A stretch of 40,447 bases of DNA, taken from contig JABXKS010000086.1 in the NCBI GenBank assembly GCA_013619125.1, positions 1 to 40,447 on the forward strand, in the 5' to 3' direction. How positions within the stretch are numbered: position 1 is the first letter of the stretch; every line of letters begins with the position of its first letter. This DNA is from Clostridiales bacterium (GTDB lineage: Bacteria > Bacillota > Clostridia > Tissierellales > GPF-1). This document shows, piece after piece, positions 7,570 to 16,800 of this stretch. The notes below the pieces were generated by a model. That model saw only the letters and a program-made list of their open reading frames with translations, had not been told where the DNA came from and did not search any database. A program made the position numbers and the translations under genes.

Positions 7570-8514
7570 TTATTCGCAATGATTAGTCATAAAGGTTTCC
7601 ATTTCCTCGCGAGCCGGCAATCCAGAATTATCGCCTTCCGACATAACAGCCAAAGCACCAATGGCATTCCCGCGGCAAACGGCTTCTTCGATAGTATAAC
7701 CCTCCAATAGACTGCTCATCAATCCAACAGCAAATCCATCACCGGCTCCCACCGTATCCACCACTTCCCGTACCAAAAATCCTTTAATTGTTCCGGTCCC
7801 TTCTTTCGTTGCAAAATATGCGCCCGCGGCACCCAATTTGATCACGATATTTCTCGTTCCGTGAATCAAATAATGTTGCGCAATTTCCGCTGCCGATTTC
7901 AATCCGGTCAACCGTTGCGCTTCGGAAATCCCCGGCAGAAAATAATCGCTCATATAAGCAATCTCATTGATCACTTCTTTCATCCGCTCTTCAGATTCCC
8001 ATAATTGTGGTCGAAGATTGGGATCGAAGAAAACCGGTACCTCGTTGATTGCGGCTTCTTTAATCAAATATCGTTCTGCTTTCAAAATGGATTCGGACAG
8101 CGCCAAACTAATACCCGTCACATGAAACGCATCCACGCCTCGGAACGAAAGATGCATGATATCCTCCATTTGAATCGTAGAAGCCGCTGAATTCTTTCGG
8201 TAATAAGCGATATCCGGGTCCCCGGATGCAACCTTCGATTTGATATAGAAACCCGTTTGATGACTTCCCATCGTCTGGATTTTCTCTGTCGAAATCTGAT
8301 ATCCGGCAATTGATTCTTTGATATACTCACCAAAGGGGTCGGCCCCCACCTTTGAGATATAGTCAACCTGATGTCCCAAGCGAGATAAGCCAATGGCCAC
8401 ATTCAATTCAGCACCCGCCAACCCTTTCTCAAACAATGAAACATCCTTTAAATATCCTTCTTCTTTTGCGATGAAAACCACAAGCGGTTCTCCCATCGTG
8501 ATAAACTTCGCCAT
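7570..8514 (-). CDS. kdgK: 2-keto-3-deoxygluconate kinase (PfkB family)
   Basis: Phosphorylates 2-keto-3-deoxygluconate with ATP to KDPG, the substrate of the aldolase encoded upstream in the same run. The 314-residue protein (start chosen at MAKFITMGEP, complement 8512-8514, with GAGGGG before it; the frame stays open 15 codons further upstream without a site) shows the PfkB N-terminal signature around GLAGAELNVAIGLSRLG and the C-terminal catalytic signature DTVGAGDGFAVG, whose Asp is the base. PfkB alignments often leave KDG, fructose and 5-dehydro-2-deoxygluconate kinases close together; the aldolase, DgoK and IclR neighbours favour KDG. Last gene of the cluster, 61 bases after the symporter and followed by a strong terminator. 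Confidence 0.8.
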   Translation of the reverse strand: MAKFITMGEPLVVFIAKEEGYLKDVSLFEKGLAGAELNVAIGLSRLGHQVDYISKVGADPFGEYIKESIAGYQISTEKIQTMGSHQTGFYIKSKVASGDPDIAYYRKNSAASTIQMEDIMHLSFRGVDAFHVTGISLALSESILKAERYLIKEAAINEVPVFFDPNLRPQLWESEERMKEVINEIAYMSDYFLPGISEAQRLTGLKSAAEIAQHYLIHGTRNIVIKLGAAGAYFATKEGTGTIKGFLVREVVDTVGAGDGFAVGLMSSLLEGYTIEEAVCRGNAIGALAVMSEGDNSGLPAREEMETFMTNHCE

Positions 8515-8575
8515 GTTCCCCTCTTTTCTGTCTATGGAAAGTAGCATGATTCGATTCAACCATGCTACCTTAGTC

Positions 8576-9820
8576 TTATGCGGCTTTCTTATTAATATCG
8601 CTTACCACTACCACGCTGTTGTACTTCTCAACATCCAGCATGCCTTCCGTTTTGGCTGCAATCGTCGTACTGATCATATCGCCCCAAACGTTTATGGCTG
8701 TTCCAGTTACATCCAGGTAGAAGAATACCGCTGCGATCCAACCTACGATTTCAACAGGAAGACCAAATGTATTGACGAGGATGACGGCAATTGCAATTCC
8801 ACCGCCCGGTACACCGGCACAACCAATAGAGAACAATACGCCTAGCAAGACGAATTGAAGAATTTGTGGCACCGTTGGATTTGCTCCAATTGCGTACATG
8901 CCCAACATGATATAAAGTGGGATCTCTAGCGCCATGGAGTCCATATTAAAGGTTACTCCCAAAGGAATACCAAAATCCGCCAACTCTTCATCAACGCCCA
9001 TATCCTTTGTCGCTTGAAGGGATACTGGCATTGTGCCTGCACTGCTCGTTGTTGCAAATGCAGTGATTAATGCTGGCAATGCTTTCTTAAAGAATGTAAA
9101 TGGGTTTAATTTTGTAATCGCCCAAAACATCACAAAATATACGATAATGATATGTAGAACAAATGCAACCGTATACGCTGTTAAGAAGCTTGACATCTCA
9201 GAAAGCAATGAACCTTTGAACGCGGCTACCGAACTTGCCATCAAGGCGAAAATTCCGATTGGCGCATAATACATCACATACTTGATAATCGTCAAGAATA
9301 AATCTTGTCCCGCATTCAGCATCGTCTTCAAGAAATCTTTGTGAGATTCATTCTTCATCAACACGATCGCAATACCTGCGAAGATCGCGAAGAATACTAT
9401 TTGAATGATATTACCATCCGCCAAAGCACCAAAGGCGTTACTTGGAATCCATTCGATGTAGTTTTGAGCAGAGATCTTTGTTACTTCATAACTCGCGTCC
9501 GGTAATGTAATGCCTTGGCCCGGTTTAAAGAACAAGCCGGTTACGGTACCAATAACTGTACCGATCAGGGTTGTCAGCATAAACCATCCAATAATTTTAC
9601 CGGCCCATTTGCTCAACTTGCGAATATCTGCAATGTTGGCAAACGATGATGCAATAGAAAAGAATACGAGTCCTGGTACCAGCATAAATAGTAATCGAGT
9701 GAATAATGTTCCGAGAGGTTTAATCACTGCGATAGGTTCTCCAACCACATAACCCGCAATAACCCCCAATGCAGATGCCGCCAACAGCAGCATTGCAAAA
9801 CTAACTTTTTTCTTTTTCAC
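8576..9820 (-). CDS. DAACS-family sodium/proton:dicarboxylate or amino-acid symporter
   Basis: Secondary transporter of the glutamate/aspartate/C4-dicarboxylate family (SLC1-like fold), in the membrane. Of 414 residues most are hydrophobic, in about eight membrane spans plus two hairpins. The hairpin serine motif appears as TTSSAGTMPVS and the substrate/Na+ motif NMDGT appears as FNMDSMALEIP, with D kept but G and T replaced. That suggests a substrate other than plain glutamate or aspartate. Start is GTG (complement 9818-9820) with AGGAGG 8 bases away. It lies 81 bases after the aminotransferase and ahead of kdgK. Placement among KDG genes suggests import of an acidic sugar-derived or hydroxylated amino acid. 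Family sure, substrate unknown. Confidence 0.82.
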   Translation of the reverse strand: MKKKKVSFAMLLLAASALGVIAGYVVGEPIAVIKPLGTLFTRLLFMLVPGLVFFSIASSFANIADIRKLSKWAGKIIGWFMLTTLIGTVIGTVTGLFFKPGQGITLPDASYEVTKISAQNYIEWIPSNAFGALADGNIIQIVFFAIFAGIAIVLMKNESHKDFLKTMLNAGQDLFLTIIKYVMYYAPIGIFALMASSVAAFKGSLLSEMSSFLTAYTVAFVLHIIIVYFVMFWAITKLNPFTFFKKALPALITAFATTSSAGTMPVSLQATKDMGVDEELADFGIPLGVTFNMDSMALEIPLYIMLGMYAIGANPTVPQILQFVLLGVLFSIGCAGVPGGGIAIAVILVNTFGLPVEIVGWIAAVFFYLDVTGTAINVWGDMISTTIAAKTEGMLDVEKYNSVVVVSDINKKAA

Positions 9821-9901
9821 TACAATACCTCCTCTTTCTCTTTATGATCATTGAATCGAACAGTGAAACGCTTGTTTGAAGCTAGGAAACATCATAATCG
9901 G

Positions 9902-11053
9902 TTAGATGAAATGCTTCTTCAAACGTTTCAGTGCCTCTTCAATATCTTCTGTACTGGATGCGAATGAGATACGCAAGTATCCTTCTCCCGCTTTTCCAAA
10001 AGCACTTCCCGGAGTTAATACCACTTGAATCTCTTCCAAAATCTGCTCCGCCGCACGTGCGGAATCTACTCCCAAACCTTGAATGTTCACAAAGGCGTAA
10101 AAAGCTCCCTTTGGTGCCATGCATGAAAAACCAGGCAATTCATTGATTCCATTTACCAAAAGATCACGTCTATTTTTATACTCGGCAACCATTTCATCCA
10201 CCGCAGATTGCGGACCGGATAAGGCTTCTATACACGCTTGCTGTGCCGCCGAATTCACGCAAGAAGAAAGATTCTCTTGCAATTTCACCATAGGTTGAAT
10301 CACTGATTCTGGACCAACTGCATATCCAACACGCCATCCCGTCATGGAATAAGTCTTCGAAAAGCTGTTCACAGTGATCACATAATCTTTCATATCCTCT
10401 ACAGAACCTAGACTGAAATGTTCGTTTCCATCATAGATCAGCTTTTCATATGGCTCGTCAGAGACAATCATAAAATCGTATTTCTTGGCCAAAGCGCCAA
10501 TCTTCAGAAGTTCATCTCGCTCAATCACAGCCCCAGTTGGGTTGGATGGCGAATTGATGATCAACACCTTTGTCTTATCAGTAATCACTTTTTCGATTGC
10601 TTCTGCAGTAAGGGCAAATCCATCTTTCTCGTAGGAAGTTGCCGGAACGGCTACGCCTTCTGCAATGCCGATATGCCCATAGTAATTTGGCCAGCATGGA
10701 TCAGGAATAATAACTTCATCTCCAGCATTAACCAATGTCAGCATGGAAAGCATAAGTGCTTCTCCAGCACCCGTTGTTACCACAATGTTTTTCAAAGGAT
10801 CCACAAAAATGTTGTTGTCCTTTGCCAATTTCTCTGTTAGCGCTTGCCGCAACTCCAAAACACCTGCATTAGATGTATACTTCGTGTGACCTTGATGAAG
10901 CGCCTCGCATGCTGATTCAATGATATTGTTTGGCGTTCCGAAACCCGGTTCACCGATACAAAGATTCACCACATTGTCATAGTTTTTTGCCAGTTCAAAC
11001 ATATGGCGAATGCCTGATGCTGGACCGCTTAAAGCACGATTACTGATTTTCAT
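9902..11053 (-). CDS. class I/II PLP-dependent aminotransferase (aspartate aminotransferase-like)
   Basis: Fold type I aminotransferase, cytoplasmic, 383 residues, normal family length. Visible landmarks: SPSNPTG (168-174, the Asn contacting PLP), SDEPYEKL (198-205, Asp199 to the pyridine nitrogen), SFSKTYSMTGWRVGY (230-244, Lys233 the Schiff-base lysine), and LRISFA near the C-terminus with the substrate-carboxylate Arg. ATG 11053 follows GGGGGAG. It stands 13 bases after the aldolase gene, so the two are translated from one message. In an ordinary context it would be called AspC/AlaT-like. Here it more likely converts an amino acid brought in by the neighbouring symporter to the 2-oxo acid that the aldolase cleaves. 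That role is inference. Confidence 0.85.
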   Translation of the reverse strand: MKISNRALSGPASGIRHMFELAKNYDNVVNLCIGEPGFGTPNNIIESACEALHQGHTKYTSNAGVLELRQALTEKLAKDNNIFVDPLKNIVVTTGAGEALMLSMLTLVNAGDEVIIPDPCWPNYYGHIGIAEGVAVPATSYEKDGFALTAEAIEKVITDKTKVLIINSPSNPTGAVIERDELLKIGALAKKYDFMIVSDEPYEKLIYDGNEHFSLGSVEDMKDYVITVNSFSKTYSMTGWRVGYAVGPESVIQPMVKLQENLSSCVNSAAQQACIEALSGPQSAVDEMVAEYKNRRDLLVNGINELPGFSCMAPKGAFYAFVNIQGLGVDSARAAEQILEEIQVVLTPGSAFGKAGEGYLRISFASSTEDIEEALKRLKKHFI

Positions 11054-11066
11054 TTTGTTCTCCCCC

Positions 11067-11711
11067 TTAGCGATTTTTCACTTGCTCAACAATTTCACAA
11101 AACTTTCGCGCAGTTTCTTCAACCGCGTTGTAATCTCCACTCTTCACACCTGCCGTCAACTGACCGCCAATTCCCAAGGCGTCTGCCCCATTGGCCAACC
11201 ACTCCGCTGCATTTTCCAAGGATACGCCGCCTGTCGGCATCAACAATGCCTGTGGCAATGGCGCTTTCACCGCCTTCAAATATTTCATCCCCATGGCGCT
11301 TGCTGGGAAGATCTTCACCATTTCCACGCCGCTTTCCATCGCAGTCATAATCTCATTTAATGTCATAACACCCGGCAGATACAGTTTGCTGTATCGATTA
11401 CACATCTTGGCGATTTCCAAGTTGAAGGTCGGGCTAACAATAAATTCAGCGCCGCTTAAGAGTGCCATACGAGCTGTTTCCGGATCCAGTACCGTCCCGG
11501 CTCCCAAAAGGACATCCGTTCCCTGATATTTCTTGGCTAAGGTATCAATCACGCCATGGGCATTAGGCACCGTAAAAGTCACTTCCAAACAATGTATGCC
11601 TCCAAGAATACAAGCATCACTTGCCAATACCGCCTCTTCCGCTGTTTCTGTTCGAATAATCCCGACTGCTTGATCTTCCAACATCCGTTTTAAAATTTCA
11701 TGCTTTCTCAT
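11067..11711 (-). CDS. eda: bifunctional KDPG / 4-hydroxy-2-oxoglutarate aldolase
   Basis: Cleaves 2-keto-3-deoxy-6-phosphogluconate to pyruvate and glyceraldehyde-3-phosphate; the family also splits 4-hydroxy-2-oxoglutarate to pyruvate and glyoxylate. The 214 residues show Glu43 in CLEVTFTVPNA, GAGTVLDPETA (70-80), FIVSPTFN (90-97), Lys133 in VKIFPAS (Schiff base) and PTGGVSLENA (159-168). Length is standard. ATG 11711 follows AAGGAGG, and the leader carries two operator palindromes. The KDPG and HOG activities cannot be separated from sequence: kinases for KDG and KDGal nearby favour KDPG/KDPGal, while the downstream aminotransferase and acidic-solute symporter would fit HOG. Confidence 0.9.
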   Translation of the reverse strand: MRKHEILKRMLEDQAVGIIRTETAEEAVLASDACILGGIHCLEVTFTVPNAHGVIDTLAKKYQGTDVLLGAGTVLDPETARMALLSGAEFIVSPTFNLEIAKMCNRYSKLYLPGVMTLNEIMTAMESGVEMVKIFPASAMGMKYLKAVKAPLPQALLMPTGGVSLENAAEWLANGADALGIGGQLTAGVKSGDYNAVEETARKFCEIVEQVKNR

Positions 11712-11723
11712 AAGTTCCTCCTT

Positions 11724-11781
11724 GTTTCACATTATGAAACGCCGTTTCCGTATTATGGAAAAGAAGAAATTGCTTTCGCAA
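11724..11781 (-). promoter_or_regulatory. two operator palindromes overlapping the eda promoter
   Basis: GTTTCACATTATGAAAC (11724-11740) and TTTCCGTATTATGGAAA (11745-11761) are palindromes whose centres are 21 bases apart, two helical turns. A weak promoter on the minus strand, TTGCGA (complement 11776-11781) and CATAAT (complement 11752-11757) with an 18-base spacer, has its -10 inside the second palindrome. The motif recurs before the IclR gene and dgoK, so it is probably the operator of the IclR regulator. Confidence 0.75.
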
Positions 11782-11782
11782 T

Positions 11783-12547
11783 CTATCCCTGATATCCCAT
11801 CCGTAATGAAATTTGATACGCTGCTTCCTTGACTAGATCTACTACTTTTTCTTCTAAATATTCATAGGTGTAAATCTCCAATGGTCCCGTTGAACTAATG
11901 GCTGCAATCACGTTTCCCGTATAATCATAAACAGGAACCGCAACGCATCGAATGCCCATCTCATTTTCTTCATCATCGATCGCCCAACCTCGGTTTCGAA
12001 TCACTCGCAACTCTTCCTTCAATAGCTTCGGATCCGTAATGGTATTCTCTTTCACCTTCGGCATCCCCTTCTCACGAAGAATTTTATCAACGTCCTTTTC
12101 CGACATAAAAGCCATCATCGCCTTCCCAAGTCCCGTATTATGGCACATAGCGCGTTTGCCGATTTTCGAATACATGCGAATCGTACTGAAAATCTCAATC
12201 TTGTCCAAATACACAACATCTCCATTTTCAACAATTCCAAGATGAACCACCTGACTCGTACGATCCTTCAACTTATGCAGATACGGCAACGCCTCTGTCT
12301 TCAATTCGATATTGTTCAAATAGATGCTGCCCAAGTTAATGATTTTTGGTCCCAAGCGATACCGTTTTTCTTCATTATTCTTCTCAACATATCCCCATGC
12401 GATCAGCGTCGCCAAGATTCTGTGTACCGTGCTCTTATTCAGCGTCAATCGTTCACTAAGTTCCTTAATGGACATGCCTCGTGATTCCATAGAGAGGGTT
12501 TCCAAAATTTCAAATGCTCGATCAATTGATTGAATGGTATTATTCAT
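11783..12547 (-). CDS. kdgR: IclR-family transcriptional regulator (KdgR-like)
   Basis: 254 residues: an N-terminal winged helix (about 5-70; IKELSERLTLNKSTVHRILA is the recognition region) followed by the GAF-like IclR effector domain (GLGKAMMAFM, GWAIDDEENEMGIRCVAVPV). IclR proteins bind small acids; in sugar-acid operons the inducer is usually 2-keto-3-deoxygluconate or its phosphate. It lies inside the cluster it probably controls, between dgoK and eda, with its own promoter and an operator copy (12561-12577) in its leader, implying autoregulation. ATG 12547. The gene symbol is by role, not proven. Confidence 0.85.
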   Translation of the reverse strand: MNNTIQSIDRAFEILETLSMESRGMSIKELSERLTLNKSTVHRILATLIAWGYVEKNNEEKRYRLGPKIINLGSIYLNNIELKTEALPYLHKLKDRTSQVVHLGIVENGDVVYLDKIEIFSTIRMYSKIGKRAMCHNTGLGKAMMAFMSEKDVDKILREKGMPKVKENTITDPKLLKEELRVIRNRGWAIDDEENEMGIRCVAVPVYDYTGNVIAAISSTGPLEIYTYEYLEEKVVDLVKEAAYQISLRMGYQG

Positions 12548-12560
12548 GCTTCCACCTTCC

Positions 12561-12621
12561 GTTTCGTATTATGAAACCGCGTTTATAATACCATATTAAC
12601 TTTTGAAGCCGACCTCGTCAA
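12561..12621 (-). promoter_or_regulatory. promoter and operator of the IclR gene
   Basis: On the minus strand TTGACG (complement 12616-12621), a 17-base spacer and TAATAT (complement 12593-12598) form a plausible sigma-A promoter; the -35 overlaps the dgoK stop region. The palindrome GTTTCGTATTATGAAAC (12561-12577) lies just past the expected start of transcription, a roadblock position. Confidence 0.7.
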
Positions 12622-13604
12622 CTTCGAATTGATAATCGCTCATATAGTTTGATCGCCAGTGCGGAAGATGCTTTTTCTGTCGCTTCATAATCCAACATAC
12701 AAATCTTATCTTCAGTCCATCCAGACTTGAGAAGAACCTCATAATACAACTCTTGCAGGATTCGATTCCCGCCAATCAATACATTCACATTACCCTCAGC
12801 GCGGCTTAACAGCGCCAGTAAATCGTTATAGGCCAATGCACCCGCCAAGAAATTCGCGCGTTGATTGTCCGTCGTATCGCGAAGCGTATCCAAGACTCGG
12901 ACCAAAAAACAAGCCTTCGTCATCCCGTACTTCTTCGCCGCATCCATTCCCATCGCCACAAAATCAGGATCAATGGTTTGAATCAACTTTTCAGATAATG
13001 AATCTGACAAGATCGTATGCCCGCTAATTGCAGCTAGCAATTCTCCTGTCAATGTTGTGCAGCAACTTTGAATCCGCTGATTCTCATCAACAAAAACAAA
13101 CTTGGTATGGGAGCCAGGAGAAACAAAAACAAACGCCTCTTCCATTTCCTGAAGGATACCTGCGCCTAAAGCTTCTGCCTCTTCACCTCGCATCATATCC
13201 ATTTGTCCAACCCAATCATCAGACGCAGGATCTACCGCATTCTTTACTCCTGGAATAAAGCAAATCGGTTGATCCACAATCTCAGGAAAGGTGACCGCCT
13301 TCATTCCCGCTGCAAGCTCTTCAATTCCAACTGGGGTTGGTAAATGCGAAATCTCGATCAACCCTAAGTTCGAGGTGATCATCCCCGATGCCATAATGGC
13401 AGCTACATCTTCCAAAGTGCAGCCGGCTTCCTTCAAGCATTCTGTTATCGCATCCCGCAAAGCGGTTTTCAATCGCTCATTGTTTCCATCTATCGCAGTC
13501 ATCCGAACGCCCGCTTCTACTTTTATACAAGCTCGAATTTCCCCGTCTTCTATATAACGAACTCTCATGTTCGTAGTTCCCGCATCTATTGTCAAATAAT
13601 TCAT
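12618..13604 (-). CDS. dgoK: 2-dehydro-3-deoxygalactonokinase
   Basis: Phosphorylates 2-keto-3-deoxygalactonate to KDPGal. The 328-residue protein has the DgoK/ASKHA-type start MNYLTIDAGTTNMRVRYI (phosphate-loop DAGTTN), MASGMITSNLGLIE, the family block LPTPVGIEELAAG, a conserved GSHTKFVFV (phosphate/ATP region) and GGNRILQEL near the C-terminus. Length is typical. ATG 13604 follows GGAGG. First gene of the cluster, under a strong promoter with several operators. The cluster has a second, unrelated (PfkB) kinase at its other end. DgoK normally pairs with a KDPGal aldolase (DgoA), a close relative of the aldolase seen here. Confidence 0.88.
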   Translation of the reverse strand: MNYLTIDAGTTNMRVRYIEDGEIRACIKVEAGVRMTAIDGNNERLKTALRDAITECLKEAGCTLEDVAAIMASGMITSNLGLIEISHLPTPVGIEELAAGMKAVTFPEIVDQPICFIPGVKNAVDPASDDWVGQMDMMRGEEAEALGAGILQEMEEAFVFVSPGSHTKFVFVDENQRIQSCCTTLTGELLAAISGHTILSDSLSEKLIQTIDPDFVAMGMDAAKKYGMTKACFLVRVLDTLRDTTDNQRANFLAGALAYNDLLALLSRAEGNVNVLIGGNRILQELYYEVLLKSGWTEDKICMLDYEATEKASSALAIKLYERLSIRS

Positions 13605-13619
13605 GTATCGTCCTCCATC

Positions 13620-13693
13620 GTTTCACATTGTGAAACGTCGTTCCTATTAGATGATAATAGTTTCGTAATGCGAAACGTCATTCCGTATTACGA
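13620..13693 (-). promoter_or_regulatory. operator array in front of dgoK
   Basis: Two full palindromes, GTTTCACATTGTGAAAC (13620-13636) and GTTTCGTAATGCGAAAC (13660-13676), have centres 40 bases apart. A shorter one, CGTATTACG (13684-13692), is a further 20 bases upstream at the expected transcription start. Together with the sites before eda and the IclR gene, the consensus is GTTTC-N7-GAAAC. The spacing near 20-21 suggests binding on one helix face. Confidence 0.78.
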
Positions 13694-13697
13694 GTTA

Positions 13698-13726
13698 ATA
13701 CTATCTAATTTTATTTTGTTTGTCAA
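13698..13726 (-). promoter_or_regulatory. sigma-A promoter of the dgoK operon
   Basis: TTGACA (complement 13721-13726), a 17-base spacer and TAGTAT (complement 13698-13703), about 95 bases before the dgoK start and directly upstream of the operator array. Confidence 0.8.
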
Positions 13727-13753
13727 TCGTTTTCCCAAAGTTAATTTATTATC

Positions 13754-13804
13754 AATGAATTCACCACTCATTCTTCAAACAGAACAATAAGTAGTGAATT
13801 CATT
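13754..13804. repeat. long-spaced inverted repeat after the GLUG-protein gene
   Basis: AATGAATTCAC (13754-13764) and GTGAATTCATT (13794-13804) are perfect 11-bp arms separated by 29 bases; the pairing extends inward with one mismatch. It lies just after the stop at 13812 and could end transcription, but the T tract is poor and the loop is long, so an operator or other protein site is also possible. Confidence 0.55.
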
Positions 13805-13811
13805 ACGCGGT

Positions 13812-16800
13812 TTACACCCGCTTTTCTGATTTTTGTGCTAACCGCTTCTTCCTTTTCTTTTTCAAAACAAGGATGAAAGCAAGTGCAAGCACAAGCATGG
13901 CTGCGCCAATATAGATTCTGATATCTGTCGTTTTCTCATACACAATAAATACAAATTGCTCTTCTGGCCACTGAAACACAAGATAACTGCCGTCCCAGAC
14001 CGTATCCAGTGACTGCCATCCATTGCCCAACCAAGCATACAACTCATACTCTTTTTGTTCAGGTGCATGAAATCTGAATGTATAGCCCTCGTTCGCGATT
14101 TCATTATCCTTGATTTCTACCTGCATCTGACTAATTTTATTCATATCAGTGAGCAAGTCACTCTCAATATCATGGTCCTGCGTCATTTCAAGGGATGCGC
14201 CCGGTGTGAACAACCCCTCCACCAGAAGATCTGCCGTTTCTCCTTCTTCTTTACAGGCAAGAACTTGTTCCAACGGAATATATTCCGCTATAATCGTATC
14301 TGGAAACACCAACTGATCAAAGTCATACTCAGACCACTGGCCCAAGTACCCTGGCTTTTTAGGAAGTTCCGGCAACTCTTCAGCTTCTATACTTTCCATA
14401 TATTCAAATGGATATTCAATCGCCGTCTCTTCATCGACCACAAACGTCAATTTAAGTTGTTTAAATGCTTCAGGCAAATTCTCATCCTCAAGTAAATACT
14501 CGTAGGTAACAGGTTCCGCTTTTTCTGAATAACTGATCCCATCAATTGCTGCCCACTGTTCACTGACAAACTCATTGTTTGAGATGACAGGTTGCAAGTC
14601 TTCTTGAGGTTCCATTTCATCATCTATTCCGGATTCTCTTTCATTTTTCTCAAACATGCCATCCTGTACATCGCCAGCAATCATGCCAATGAATTCCACT
14701 GCATGATCAATGGTTGTCATCGATCTACAACCTATAATTTCTACTCCAAATCCAGCAATACCACCGATATAATCCAGCCCCGACAAGTGGCTTAAGGAAT
14801 AACTGTTTCGAATCATCGAATAGGAACCGCCGGCAATGCCGCCAACATAATTGCCGTCATCACTGACGACTTCACTCATGTTAAAACATTCAAACAAACT
14901 GCCCAGATCCATGCGCCCAACGATTCCGCCGACATAATCTTTTTTCGCTGTAACCAAACCGGTGTTTTCACATTCTGCAAGTACACCCTTTGTCTGGAAT
15001 TGAAAATTTATTACGTTGCTTTCCGAGGATGTAAGATCGCCTTCTGGATCGAAGTCATAATCAATGGCGAGGGCGCCAGATATTCCGCCCACATTAATAT
15101 CACCATTGATAGTGCCTGCATTCGAGCAGTTGAGAACATATCCAAAGGTCGGTTTCATACCTTCGAATTTTTCTGCATCGGCTGCCGATAGTTCCTCGTC
15201 CGAAATATCATTAAAAATTGCTCTGTCTTCATCCATGGAATTTCGATATCCTTCTTTGATCAAATCAACGACCACAAAAACCTGATCATTGATCGCGCGA
15301 AGATCGTCTGTCAATTCATCAACGGTATTCGTGGCTACATCATTCAACTTTGACATCTCTGCAATCAGTTTGTCGCCAGAGACGAAAAGGTCATTTTTTG
15401 CAGCATCCACGCTTTCTCCAAGCAGAGAAAATTTCGGTGCCCCAAGCGATGCCTCTCGATCCAGCGTTTGCTTCATTTGATTGATGGCCAGGGTGAAATG
15501 ACCGCTTGCGCTTTTAAACTCACGGGTTGCCTGCGAGAAATTGTCCATGCCATGGCCCATCATCTTCGACGCATTCTCAAATTCAACAGCCGCGTCGTGG
15601 AAATCCTGAATCCCCCGGTTCAACCAGTCAAGGCTTGTCTGAAAATAGGAAGACGCCTGCCGAAAGTAGGTCATCGCCAGCGAGACTTCTTCCGAGTCCT
15701 TTTCGTATTCATCCTGCAAATGAACAAGGGCTTTGCTCATTTCATCTGCCGCCAAATCAAAATTGATTTGGGCTGTTTCTAGGTCATCTTTTGTCTGATC
15801 GATAATCTCGTCCACATCGGTGTGAAGGGGATCTTCCGCCGCCGATAGAATATCCGTCATCTTCGATAGAGCATCTGCGAGCGCATTCATCCCGCTGTTT
15901 ATATGCGCCATGCCGCTGTTGATCTCTTCTACGGCTTGGTCCAAAGACTCGTTATTGGAAATCGCTGCGTCCAGATGATCAAACCCTTGCTGCATCTGGT
16001 TTGCACCCTCTTGGATTTCACTGATACTCACGCTAATGTCTGTCAACCCGTCATTGATCTCTCCGATTCCCTTTTCGACTGAATCACCAGACATGGCGAT
16101 GCAAATAAGCCCTGCATTCATCGCCTCCAGACCCGCTGAAACATCAACTGAACCAGCCTCGAGTTCCGCTGTTGCGCTTTCAAAATCGACCAGCACATTG
16201 TGGATGCGATCCATCGTATTGTTAATCGTTTCAATATTCTCGTCGGCAAAATCGACGGTTCTATCTGATAAAAGCTCCATTCGATCCGCAAGATTGGCAA
16301 CAGATCGATTCACCGTTTCAAACTGGCTGCTTACTTCTTCATTGCTGCTGTCAATATCGTTATAGGTTTCATCGATATTGTCTTGCAACGTATCCAATTC
16401 CTCTTCCAGCTCCCGAAAAAAATCATCATCGCTTTTAATCACCTGATAGGGTTCCATCTGCCCGACGATTCCGCCTACGTCTTTGCGGCCAAATACGTCA
16501 CCACGATTCACGCTCGACCCGATAAACCCATCTTGTCTGCCGGCGATCCCGCCAACATTGTAGCCGACATGGGGATATCCAACAACGCCCTCGTTCACAC
16601 ACCCTTCTATAATACCTCGATTGAATCCTGCAATTCCTCCGGAGTTTGTTGCAGTAATGATCTCCTCCTTTGAATTCATTTCAGGAATGCTGATATCTTC
16701 CAGCTTTAGGGTTGCCGGGGTAATCGTTGTATTGACAGCTCCCTTGTTCCTGCAGTTCTTAATCAGTCCATAGTTTTCACCGGCAATGCCGCCCGAAAAA

